The position numbers and the translations under genes are program-made. Positions 9,218-17,216 of a stretch of 52,091 nt of DNA are shown here, one piece after another (within the stretch, counting starts at the first letter, position 1; each line of letters begins with the position of its first letter). The notes beneath the pieces are model-generated. The model saw nothing but the letters and a program-made list of their open reading frames with translations, was not told where the DNA came from and did not search any database. The DNA is from an uncultured Collinsella sp. (lineage in GTDB: Bacteria > Actinomycetota > Coriobacteriia > Coriobacteriales > Coriobacteriaceae), in assembly GCA_958439425.1 (NCBI GenBank), contig CAUBVH010000016.1, forward strand, positions 1 through 52,091, given 5' to 3'.

Positions 9218-9808
9218 TCAGCGGTACCATTCCTCCAAATTGCGCGACCACGCATACTCCCAGGTGATTTCTGCGGGAGGTTCGACGATTTGAAGATAGG
9301 CCTCCCACATGAGCATGGCTATTTTCTTGAACGGAAGAAATCCGCACGCTCCGCCGAACGCGGGAACCACGATTCGCTGACGTGAGGTTTGCATCGCCTC
9401 TATAAGCGTTGTCCTCATGCATTGATAGACGACCAAAGGGTCAACGATGGGGGTGGGGACCCGCATGGTCGGAGTGTGTATGAGCAGAATGTCCTCGTGC
9501 CCGGGAATTGGAACTGAAAAGCTCGTACCAACCGGCTGCTCTCCGTAAAACTGATCCTGAATAACCGCTCTCACTCGTTCGGCAAGCGCCGGTCCAAACT
9601 CGTCAGTTATCGCCCTGTCGTAATTGCCATCCATCAAACCATATGAGTTCGCCGGCGACACGACGGCATCGATTTCAGGATACCGCCTGATAAACGCCTT
9701 AAAATCACAGCAATGCATCGCAATGCCTTTGCAACCCCTAAAGGCGTCCTCCCAGGCCTCCGCCATACCGGCGCTATTCGTCACAAGATCCAGCATCATC
9801 TTTTGCAT
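9218..9808 (-). CDS. macro-domain protein (putative ADP-ribose binding/hydrolysis)
   Basis: 196 residues. The macro-domain signature is clear: IDAVVSPANSYGLMDGNYD (about residues 35-53), matching the V.paN......gGv.d segment that binds ADP-ribose, and a later VVPAFGGACGFLP glycine loop with IPGH between. This resembles the larger phage or toxin-linked type rather than the short MacroD type; Gly-Gly after NSYG is replaced by MDG. Family members bind or remove ADP-ribose from proteins or nucleic acids. The start is the ATG with GAAAGGA 6 nt upstream; a longer frame reaches 9910 but has no such site. It sits head-to-head with the B gene and tail-to-tail with the A-B gene, so it may act with them. 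That link is inference. Confidence 0.75.
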   Translation of the reverse strand: MQKMMLDLVTNSAGMAEAWEDAFRGCKGIAMHCCDFKAFIRRYPEIDAVVSPANSYGLMDGNYDRAITDEFGPALAERVRAVIQDQFYGEQPVGTSFSVPIPGHEDILLIHTPTMRVPTPIVDPLVVYQCMRTTLIEAMQTSRQRIVVPAFGGACGFLPFKKIAMLMWEAYLQIVEPPAEITWEYAWSRNLEEWYR

Positions 9809-9889
9809 GGCAATCCTTTCAGCACGTAGCCACCCATGCACCAGTGGCGTTTCCAAAAGTATGTTTGACGAGAGATTCATATCAGACCT

Positions 9890-9955
9890 GTTAATGGGAC
9901 TGCAAAGCACGACCTCTGGCGGATGCTAATGGCAACGATCGAATTGGAGGTTGCC
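9890..9955 (+). promoter_or_regulatory. shared leader of the module B gene
   Basis: GTTAATGGGAC (9890-9900), 31 nt, GCAACGATCGA (9932-9942), 13 nt, ATG, with TTGGAGG as ribosome binding site. The spacing is identical to the leader at 6958-7023. Confidence 0.5.
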
Positions 9956-11029
9956 ATGAACATCTTGGATTTTGTTGACTCCCGGGACATTCGGGGGCAC
10001 CTGCGCAGCATCGACTTTCAGCCCAGCGCCATCGAAGCAGCATATCTTGTTTGGTTTTCGAAAACCGCCACGCTCGAGCAGAAATGCGAAGCCTGGCGGG
10101 AGATCGCCCGAACCATGCCCAATTGTTCGCTGGAAGCTACTTATGCCGGTCTCGGAAGGCCGTCCATCCCCGATTTCCATGCCTTCTTGCGCTGGACAAT
10201 CGATTTCAACAAGCGGTGCGTCGATGCGTTTACGAGTGGGACCGGCTACGTTTATCAGTATGAAGAGGAGATTGTGCCCGACGGGCAACTTTGCGGAGCC
10301 TTCGGCGCGCCATTCAGCTGCTATGAAAAATGTGTCGAAGCGCTACGCCGTGACGACGAGCTGGCGAGTCGTCCGGAGGTGCGCGTGCGCATCACTCGGT
10401 GTCCACTCGACGCTGACGAAGAACACCGCCGGGAAGATTGGCTCATGGTGAACGGCAAAGGCGAAGCCCTTTCCGTTTATTGTCCTTCGGCCGGCCCCGT
10501 TGAGGACGACTGGGACATCGCATTCGAGTTCATCTGGGTCGATATCCCCACGCCGTTCCACACCGGCGACATCGTCTGGACGCCGCAGGGCAGCGACCGC
10601 GAGCCATTCACGTTGTTCGATCTGCCCACGTGGGACCGGACAAAGCTTGAGGCAGAGCTTCGGCAGGCAGACCGTTCTGACGAATGGCTTGATCATGCGC
10701 AGCAGCGCCTCGAGCACTATCGCCATGCAGGGGATATCAGCAACATGCGTGCCACTGGCTGCTCGATTACCTACAACGAGGCGTTTCCCCTCTACATCGG
10801 CGAGCCAGACCCGCTTTACCTGAATCTTGAGTACTATCGCAAACCACAAGAAGACGAGCAGCGAATTTTAATCGCCGCCCAGGCCTACCTGCGCGGCGAC
10901 CTGTATGTCGACTCACTCATCGCGTTTATCGACACCATAAGGATGGAGTCCAAGGCAAAGCGCAACCTGGAAGAGCTACGTCTGGATCAGGCACCGCTCA
11001 AGGAAAAGTACCCGCAGCTATTTGAATAA
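9956..11029 (+). CDS. module B protein, unknown function (paralogue of the C-terminal half of the 7024 gene product)
   Basis: 357 residues, cytoplasmic. It aligns end to end with residues about 337-707 of the A-B protein. Shared blocks include DSR.I..HL..ID, TMPNCS, IPDFHAFLRW, Y.KC.EAL, RITRCPLDADEEH, VDIPTPFHTGDIVW, LFDLPTW, FPLYIGEPD, the YYRKP block, ERI or QRIL, and GDLYVDSL. Conservation of Trp, His and the IPTPF.GDIV core over the full length suggests a single folded unit. No catalytic motif is recognised. The ATG has TTGGAGG 5 nt upstream. The module A gene follows on the same strand with a gap of 53 nt, probably co-transcribed. Foreign origin is not evident from base use. Confidence 0.72.
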   Translation: MNILDFVDSRDIRGHLRSIDFQPSAIEAAYLVWFSKTATLEQKCEAWREIARTMPNCSLEATYAGLGRPSIPDFHAFLRWTIDFNKRCVDAFTSGTGYVYQYEEEIVPDGQLCGAFGAPFSCYEKCVEALRRDDELASRPEVRVRITRCPLDADEEHRREDWLMVNGKGEALSVYCPSAGPVEDDWDIAFEFIWVDIPTPFHTGDIVWTPQGSDREPFTLFDLPTWDRTKLEAELRQADRSDEWLDHAQQRLEHYRHAGDISNMRATGCSITYNEAFPLYIGEPDPLYLNLEYYRKPQEDEQRILIAAQAYLRGDLYVDSLIAFIDTIRMESKAKRNLEELRLDQAPLKEKYPQLFE

Positions 11030-11082
11030 AGGCCACCATGTCCGAATCTACGAGAAGCCACACCGGCAACCCGGAGGCCATC

Positions 11083-12069
11083 ATGCACGAAGAAATAATC
11101 AACTTGATCGACTCTCCGGAGCTGCGAGAGCATTTGCTGCATAATCCACAGCTACTGAGCAGTGATCAGCACGCGCACATCATCGGTAGCGCGCCGATAG
11201 AAATCAACCGCAAACGGGAGATGCTCAGCAGACTGCTTGCTGCTGAGCGCAACTCGTCAGACAACACCTTTCATTGGTACGATCCAGAGGATTGTATCGA
11301 TTACATCGACGACTGCCTGAACGCGCTAAAGGACGTCGACGGAAACAAGAAAATGCTGCTCATCAGCGAAATTAGCTTCATCGATAGCGAAGTGGGATCC
11401 GCTATCACGCATGGCCCCTTCCCCGTGGCATCGTGGCAGGCCGCCCTTGCGGCAATGAAGACATACGCAGACAAGTGGGGCGGCATGACAGATTTATCGT
11501 CCTCATACTGGATGATTGAGCTGTTCAACCTTGCCAACGACCCGAGCTGTTCATATCCATACGACGGCTTTCTACAGCCAGACTACGCTTACTACGCAAA
11601 CGCCTCCGGCGAAATCCAGTACATCTGCAGAGAGGAAGAAGGCGAGTGTGGCGAGGCGCGCGATTGCATTGTGGGTGAAATCTTTGGGCCATGGTTTAAA
11701 GGGGCGTACATTGGCCTGCCCACACCGTATAAAAAGGGCGACATTCTCGAGATTGACTGCAGGCCATGGGCGCCAGGACCTTGTTATTGCCTGGTAGCAA
11801 ACTCGAAATTGGACTGTCTGTATCCCGATGACGATGGGCAGATCAGATGTGGCTCTATCCCCTACGGCAGCTGCTTTGCCGGATGGGCACATACGAACGT
11901 AATGCTGTCGCCCGTGTTCAGAGCGAAGAAAGTAACGCACCCTTTGCCGGAAGAATGTGCTGCCTTGCAAGCGATCGAGCTGGACCGAATAGAGGACTTG
12001 CTAGAAGAGTGTGCCGGCAACAAGGAGAAAGAGCCTATTTGGCTGGATATATATCGGCACCGCGCTTAA
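11083..12069 (+). CDS. module A protein, unknown function (paralogue of the N-terminal half of the 7024 gene product)
   Basis: 328 residues, cytoplasmic. It corresponds to residues about 1-335 of the A-B protein: SPELREHL near the start, a helical stretch ending LNALKDVD, then GPFPVASWQAAL, SSYWMIELF, and the LPTPYKKGDILEIDCRPW block that parallels IPTPF.GDIV of module B, and a C-terminal LPEECA segment. The preferred start is the ATG at 11083 with GGAGG 6 nt upstream; an in-frame ATG at 11038 with AAAGG is possible. It lies directly downstream of module B, so the order here is B then A, the reverse of the fused gene. No known family assigned. Confidence 0.7.
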   Translation: MHEEIINLIDSPELREHLLHNPQLLSSDQHAHIIGSAPIEINRKREMLSRLLAAERNSSDNTFHWYDPEDCIDYIDDCLNALKDVDGNKKMLLISEISFIDSEVGSAITHGPFPVASWQAALAAMKTYADKWGGMTDLSSSYWMIELFNLANDPSCSYPYDGFLQPDYAYYANASGEIQYICREEEGECGEARDCIVGEIFGPWFKGAYIGLPTPYKKGDILEIDCRPWAPGPCYCLVANSKLDCLYPDDDGQIRCGSIPYGSCFAGWAHTNVMLSPVFRAKKVTHPLPEECAALQAIELDRIEDLLEECAGNKEKEPIWLDIYRHRA

Positions 12070-12213
12070 TAACGGATGCTGACAATTAAAACAATAGTTG
12101 CACTCGGCTCAACGCAATCACCCTCAATCCGAGCCCCTGTGCCGCGCCTTTCAAACCAGACCACCCTATGAGAGAATCAATGCATGTTTAGCACCGTTTT
12201 CAAGGGAGCACTC

Positions 12214-13461
12214 ATGAGCGATAAGAAAGAAATTTTAATCGCCAAGGTTTTTTGTGGTAGATATCTTTTCGATGGTGAGAACATAGGCCATGAAGTCATT
12301 GATTTTTTTGACACAGATAATGGTGGAAGGTATCTATATATAGCTCCTGATGGAAACGTTAATGACCACCCAAATGTAGAAGCAGTGCTTCTAATTCGAT
12401 CATATGGAAGCACTCTGGGTGAAGCCGCTGGTCTAGCATGCGACCTTGAAAACATTTGTTCCCCGAGAAACAAAGGGGAAACTCTTCCAATAACGCATGA
12501 CAGCGTTTCCTATAACGGCGTTTCCGTGGACAAGATATTTGCCGAAAACGTTTACAAAGGAGAAAAAGAAGAGGCGTTCAGTACTCTCAGTTACCATACG
12601 GGATCGTTTAAAATCCCCAGCCCCAAGCATCAGATCTTTATTTCTATGGGCAAAGCAAAAGACGAAGACAAGCGTCGACATCCAATTGAGCTTATTTGCA
12701 GCGACAAGAAGCAATGGGGACATCAACGAACATATATCTCCAGTGTCGATGATCCAGAGGCTTATGCGCGGCTAAAAGAGCTGATAGCGGATGAAGAAAA
12801 ATGGGAGGAGCAAATCGGGACAAAACCCGTTAAGACGATGAGTTGCAATAAAACGCAACCTTCGTTCCTTGAAATAATCGGGAAAGAGGACGATGAGCTT
12901 GTGTTCTCCAATTTGCTGGCACATTACCTAAGTTGCAGCAAAAAAGGATTTGAAGCGTTTGCCAAAGAAGTTCTCGGCATCAGTGACTTCGGTCCGCACC
13001 CCACGATCATTCGTGAATCAAAACACCACGTGGATTTATGGATTGAAAATGAGCGTCACATCGTTGTAATCGAAAACAAAATCCATTCGGCGATTAATGG
13101 CATTAAACCCGATTGCTCAGAAACGCAGCTTTCACGATATCGAGAAGTGGCGGAAAAGGAATGCAAAGAGGAATGCAAAGACAGAACAGTTAAGTGCTAT
13201 TTATTTGCGCCGGATTTCAATAATGTCGACGAGGCCAAGGCAAAAGCAGCAAGATTCAGTGTTAAACACTATAGTGAGCTATATGCATTTTTTAAAACTA
13301 ATAAAAGCCTATTTACCGGAGATGAACACTACGGTGTAGATGAACATTACGATGAATTCCTCATTGGACTGAAACGGCATACTCTGGCTCCTGCGGAGCG
13401 TAATGAGCAAGCGATGCTCGAAAGGTTCTCGTACATGATAGATAGAGCAAAACAGAGCTGA
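12214..13461 (+). CDS. PD-(D/E)XK nuclease superfamily protein with unknown N-terminal domain
   Basis: 415 residues. The C-terminal half holds a PD-(D/E)XK core: Asp274 (HHVDLW), Glu287 and Lys289 (VVIENK), then a Q..RY helix near 304 (QLSRYREV). This is complete for metal-dependent cleavage. Residues 1 to about 200 form a separate domain (GENIGHEVIDFF, YLYIAPDG) that I cannot name. The frame is visibly AT-rich, with many AAA/AAT/GAA codons, unlike its neighbours, which points to horizontal gain. The ATG at 12214 has AGGGAG; the upstream ATG at 12184 has none. Stand-alone nucleases of this type are often defence or mobile-element proteins; the target here is unknown. Confidence 0.8.
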   Translation: MSDKKEILIAKVFCGRYLFDGENIGHEVIDFFDTDNGGRYLYIAPDGNVNDHPNVEAVLLIRSYGSTLGEAAGLACDLENICSPRNKGETLPITHDSVSYNGVSVDKIFAENVYKGEKEEAFSTLSYHTGSFKIPSPKHQIFISMGKAKDEDKRRHPIELICSDKKQWGHQRTYISSVDDPEAYARLKELIADEEKWEEQIGTKPVKTMSCNKTQPSFLEIIGKEDDELVFSNLLAHYLSCSKKGFEAFAKEVLGISDFGPHPTIIRESKHHVDLWIENERHIVVIENKIHSAINGIKPDCSETQLSRYREVAEKECKEECKDRTVKCYLFAPDFNNVDEAKAKAARFSVKHYSELYAFFKTNKSLFTGDEHYGVDEHYDEFLIGLKRHTLAPAERNEQAMLERFSYMIDRAKQS

Positions 13462-13658
13462 GCGAAGACCGACTCAGCCGGGAAGACCACAACCGTCATC
13501 TCGATCGACTCAATCCCCACTCGGTAACAGGAGCCACTGGTCAAAAGCTCGTTAATTTCAATACGAGTTCTCAGGCTGCCGATTCTTCGTGAGACAAGAG
13601 TTCTCATTTGGTACTCACGCTACCCACGCACCGGGAAGCCAAGGAATCCGGCCGCCAC

Positions 13659-14882
13659 TCAAATTAGGTCGCCGTCATCTTTCATAAACGACACCATGTT
13701 CAGATGCCTGACGCCATCCCTCTCCTGCAACAGGGGGTCAAGCGTGAAAAGGTAGCGCGGATATCCGTCCCTAATGTAGCCGAACGGCCTGTACTCACGC
13801 TCTTCCACGTCCCTATCGGCGATTGTCATTGAAACCTGGATGTAGGCGTAGGCGTTGCGTCTACGCGCGATGAAGTCGCACTCCAGCTTCCCGATGCGGC
13901 CTACGGATAGCTTATATCCCCTCGAGCGGAGATAGATGTACAAGGCATTTTCTAGCGAGGGTCCGTAATTCAACCGAACATCGACGTTGCGCGCAAAATA
14001 GATGCCCGGATCCGCAAGGTAGTACTTCTCCTCGCCGCGTAACGATTTGCGGGACTTAAGGTCGAATCTCTCGCATCTGTAGAGCACCTTGGCATCGACG
14101 AGCATCTGGATATAGGCGGCAATCGTCCGCCGCTCGACGGCGATACGCTCCGTCTTGGTGAAATAGTCGTGGAGGCTGGTGAGGCTCGTCGGCGCACCGT
14201 AGTTGTTGATGACATAGGTCATGACACGGTTGAACGTATCAATGTTCCGAATCTTGTTGCGAGTCCTGATGTCCTTGTCGACGATCTGCCCAACGACATC
14301 CTCGATGTAGCGAGCCTTCGCCTCGGGATCGTCGTATTCCAGAGACCGGGGAAACCCGCCATACCGTAGATATTCGTCAAACTCGATTCGCGCGTCACCG
14401 ACCTCCTTGCCCATGAACCTCTTCATGTCGAGGAACTCGGAAAAGGATAGGGTGAACATCTCGAACTCCACGTATCGACCCGTGAGCTTGGTCATCAGCT
14501 CGCCAGACAGCAGATACGAGTTGGAGCCAGTGATGAAAATCGAGAAGCCGCCATCCGAGTTATAGGCGTTCACGACCTCCTCGTAGTCTCGGACGTTCTG
14601 CACCTCATCGATGAAAAGGTATTTGAAGTCGTTGTCAGCCAGAAGCGACTCGATTTTTTCCTCCAGCTGATCAGGCGTCTTAATTGAGCGGTTGCCGCGC
14701 CTGTCGAGGTCGAGGTAGATGATGTCCTTGTCTTCGACACCACGGTTTCTCAGTTCCTCGGCAATCGTCGACATGAGGCACGATTTGCCGCAGCGGCGGA
14801 TACCCGTGATCACCTTGATCAAGTCGTCGTCGTAGAACGGTCGAATCTTCTTCAAGTATTGCTCGCGATGATACAGTTTCAT
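13659..14882 (-). CDS. AAA ATPase with DUF4143 C-terminal domain
   Basis: 407 residues. N-terminal P-loop ATPase (AAA_14 type) with Walker A GIRRCGKS at 27-34, Walker B LFIDEVQNV, and sensor ITGSNSYLL. The C-terminal half is DUF4143-like, ending in a nuclease-fold segment (GKLECDFIARRRN...YIQVS) with the Asp and Gln of a degenerate PD-(D/E)XK core. Proteins of this family are common, usually multicopy, in gut bacteria and have no settled role; some are suspected DNA-linked or mobile-element ATPases. It is monocistronic; 13462-13658 before it and 14883-15055 after it hold no gene I can support. Confidence 0.88.
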   Translation of the reverse strand: MKLYHREQYLKKIRPFYDDDLIKVITGIRRCGKSCLMSTIAEELRNRGVEDKDIIYLDLDRRGNRSIKTPDQLEEKIESLLADNDFKYLFIDEVQNVRDYEEVVNAYNSDGGFSIFITGSNSYLLSGELMTKLTGRYVEFEMFTLSFSEFLDMKRFMGKEVGDARIEFDEYLRYGGFPRSLEYDDPEAKARYIEDVVGQIVDKDIRTRNKIRNIDTFNRVMTYVINNYGAPTSLTSLHDYFTKTERIAVERRTIAAYIQMLVDAKVLYRCERFDLKSRKSLRGEEKYYLADPGIYFARNVDVRLNYGPSLENALYIYLRSRGYKLSVGRIGKLECDFIARRRNAYAYIQVSMTIADRDVEEREYRPFGYIRDGYPRYLFTLDPLLQERDGVRHLNMVSFMKDDGDLI

Positions 14883-15004
14883 GGAAATCGCCTCCTCCGC
14901 TTAGCTTATCAGAGAGGATGATAATCGTAAGTTAAGGCGCCTATTTTTTCGATTTTACAGAAATTGGTTTCTTAAACCTTATTCTCACTCACTAAAAATA
15001 ACTG

Positions 15005-15019
15005 GCCCACGGCGTGGGC
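15005..15019 (-). terminator. weak terminator candidate after the DnaB/RecA-fold gene
   Basis: GCCCAC-GGC-GTGGGC lies about 37 nt after the stop of the minus-strand gene at 15056. A T-rich stretch follows on the minus strand 5 nt beyond. The weak link is the spacing between stem and T-run. Confidence 0.35.
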
Positions 15020-15055
15020 GCACCACGGGCTGGGCTGTCGTTATTGGTTGCGGCT

Positions 15056-15886
15056 TTAGCCGAAAACTCGCATGCAGAATGGTTCCGCGCCATCGGGGCT
15101 CATGCGGACCAAGGCGTCCGCATTGCAGTGGGTCTCCGCGAATGCCGCATCGTTGTTTCGATCCCCGGCCGCAAAGCAGCCCGCTAGGATGGCGGATGTC
15201 GGGCTGAGCATGTTGCGTAAGTCGCGCTGGATCGCATTTACCGGGCGGTTGTCGTCGAGCATTTCGATTCCGTCAATTACGACCACGACGTCCTTTAGTA
15301 CTGCTCTGTTCCACGTTTGGTCGCCAAGCAACCAGCTCGTTACAAGGTCCATGGTCATGTTGTCTTCGACAAAGATGCCCAGGTTGCGCTGCTTAAGCCG
15401 CATCGTTGCGCGGATAGTCTCAACCTGTTGTTCCTCAGGATCCTCTGACACCTTGTCATCCATCTCAGCGCGAATAAGCCGGGCGATCGCGTCCTCTTCA
15501 CGCTCCCGAATCGGCATGTAGAGCACGGCGCGTTGTTCACTCAGGCGCAAGGCCGCATGCACTAGCACGTTGGAGACATCTTCATGCGCACCGCCAATCA
15601 CGCTGAGCTTGCCCAGCCCAACGCCGCCACCTAGGGCATCAACGACCGGCATACCGGTCTTCAACACTCGCGGGGCTTCACGCACCGACGTCTCCATACC
15701 GCGATCGAGCCCAGAAACCAGCCGATTGTGAAAACCGCTGAGGTCAAAACCCTCATCATCACGTTCTCCACGATTCCCGCCGCACCGATTCGCGGACGGC
15801 GGCATCACGCCCGGGAAGCTCATTATCTCGCCCAAACTCACAGAACGGCCAATTCGGTCGTCCCTGGAGTCCATCTTTAGCGTCAT
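15056..15886 (-). CDS. DnaB/RecA-fold (SF4-like) protein with degenerate Walker A
   Basis: 276 residues. From about residue 85 it follows the C-terminal ATPase domain of DnaB: TGMPVVDALGGGVGLGKLSV, then the place of the P-loop, then a beta strand AVLYMPIRE, later FVEDNMTMD (like the IDD...T segment), and VVVVIDGIEML as Walker B. The P-loop itself reads GGAHEDVSNV where DnaB has a GKT/GKS, so Lys and Thr are absent and ATP hydrolysis is unlikely. Residues 1-85 are polar and probably disordered. The ATG has TTAGGAGG upstream and starts 10 nt after the rtcB stop, so it is translated from the same transcript. Probably a structural or regulatory partner; function unknown. Confidence 0.72.
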   Translation of the reverse strand: MTLKMDSRDDRIGRSVSLGEIMSFPGVMPPSANRCGGNRGERDDEGFDLSGFHNRLVSGLDRGMETSVREAPRVLKTGMPVVDALGGGVGLGKLSVIGGAHEDVSNVLVHAALRLSEQRAVLYMPIREREEDAIARLIRAEMDDKVSEDPEEQQVETIRATMRLKQRNLGIFVEDNMTMDLVTSWLLGDQTWNRAVLKDVVVVIDGIEMLDDNRPVNAIQRDLRNMLSPTSAILAGCFAAGDRNNDAAFAETHCNADALVRMSPDGAEPFCMRVFG

Positions 15887-15896
15887 CGCAACCCTC

Positions 15897-16994
15897 CTAA
15901 CGCCTACCGCGCTTACCAGTAGCCTTAAAATTCCAAATCGGCTTGAGTCGGTGAATAACATCAACCGTCGGGTCCATGAGTCTCAGTACATCATCCGCAG
16001 GTTTATACGCTTCGGGCGACTCATCGAGCGTCGACTCGCATGCGCTTGGACAGTAGATGCCGGCATCGCGCATCTCGTTGACGAACGACCTGGTATCGAG
16101 CGTTTGGAACGCTTTGGTGCGGCTCATCGCGCGACCCGTCCCGTGCGGCGCCGAGCAGTTCCAGTCCTCGTTTCCCTTGCCGCGTGCAATAACGGCACCA
16201 TCGCGCATATTAAACGGAATCAGTACCATCTCTCCCGCACGAGCGCTAATGGCGCCCTTGCGAATCATGCCACCTTCAGAAATGTAGTTGTGCATGGTGG
16301 TAAAGCCGTCTCCGTCGAGTCGAATTCCCGTACGCTCAACAATCTGTGCGACAATCGCCTTGCGGTTCTGATTCGAAAAGCGTTGGCAGTTATGCATATC
16401 GACGAGATACTCGGCAGAAAGATCTCCCACGAGATACTTAAGCTCGTCGGGGATATCTGCCGTGCACGTCTTCTGCGCCAGCGCCTGATGGTGCTCCGCC
16501 GTCTGCTTGCCCATGTTGCGCGAGCCGGTGTGCACGACCAGATATTGGCACCCATCCTCGTCCTCGTCGAGTTCAATGAAGTGATTGCCGCCGCCCAGCG
16601 TGCCCATGGAGCGCTCAACCTTGCGTTTATCCTGCAACCAATCACGCGACTCCATGTCAAAGTCCGCGAGTACGCAGGCAGGATCGCGATGAAGGCTAAA
16701 GCCCGTGGGCACCGCACTCTTCACATCGCGATTGAACTGAATGAGGTCGTCGCGCGCAATGATCTCCGCAAGAGGCACACAATACATCCCGCATCCGATG
16801 TCGACCCCCACCAGGTTGGGAATCACCTTGTCGCCCAGGTTTGCCGTAAAGCCAATCACGCAGCCCTTGCCCTTATGGGCATCGGGCATGATGCGAATCT
16901 TGGCGCCTTCAAATGCCGGGCAGCTGGAAATCTCCTCGATCTGCTCCTTGGTTGAATCCTCAAGATTCTCGGCAAAGACTTTGATGTCTGTCAT
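15897..16994 (-). CDS. rtcB: RNA-splicing ligase RtcB
   Basis: 365 residues. RtcB joins RNA 2',3'-cyclic phosphate or 3'-phosphate ends to 5'-OH ends using GTP and Mn2+. Visible residues: DIGCGM with the metal-binding Cys68, GGGNHFIE (His138), VHTGSRNMG (His155), MHNY (His235) and SAPHGTGRAMSR with His284, the residue that is guanylylated. All are intact. It is of the shorter bacterial subfamily. The start is the ATG with AGGAG 8 nt upstream; a longer frame to 17072 lacks a binding site. It forms an operon with a DnaB/RecA-fold gene and is divergent from a WYL regulator, an arrangement that suggests regulated RNA repair after damage. Confidence 0.93.
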   Translation of the reverse strand: MTDIKVFAENLEDSTKEQIEEISSCPAFEGAKIRIMPDAHKGKGCVIGFTANLGDKVIPNLVGVDIGCGMYCVPLAEIIARDDLIQFNRDVKSAVPTGFSLHRDPACVLADFDMESRDWLQDKRKVERSMGTLGGGNHFIELDEDEDGCQYLVVHTGSRNMGKQTAEHHQALAQKTCTADIPDELKYLVGDLSAEYLVDMHNCQRFSNQNRKAIVAQIVERTGIRLDGDGFTTMHNYISEGGMIRKGAISARAGEMVLIPFNMRDGAVIARGKGNEDWNCSAPHGTGRAMSRTKAFQTLDTRSFVNEMRDAGIYCPSACESTLDESPEAYKPADDVLRLMDPTVDVIHRLKPIWNFKATGKRGRR

Positions 16995-17216
16995 CGCATT
17001 TCTCCTGTTCTGATCCTTGTAAACTGGAACCGGGCCCAAGCTAACAGGGCGCACGTCGCACCGACTAGCCAAACCGCCGATTTCCGTTTAACCACCTTTC
17101 GCCCTATTCGGGCCCTTATTGCTGCGAATACTACGGTCGCGCGGGCTAGAATGGGTCCCAATAACGGGTCTTGTTTTGAATCACCGGTTGGTACGCTGCC
17201 GGCGAAAGGAGACATC

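Noticed and set aside
13347..13607. 86-codon minus-strand frame between the nuclease and the DUF4143 gene
   Set aside because: It overlaps the end of the nuclease gene, has no RBS and no recognisable domain; perhaps a remnant but not supportable.
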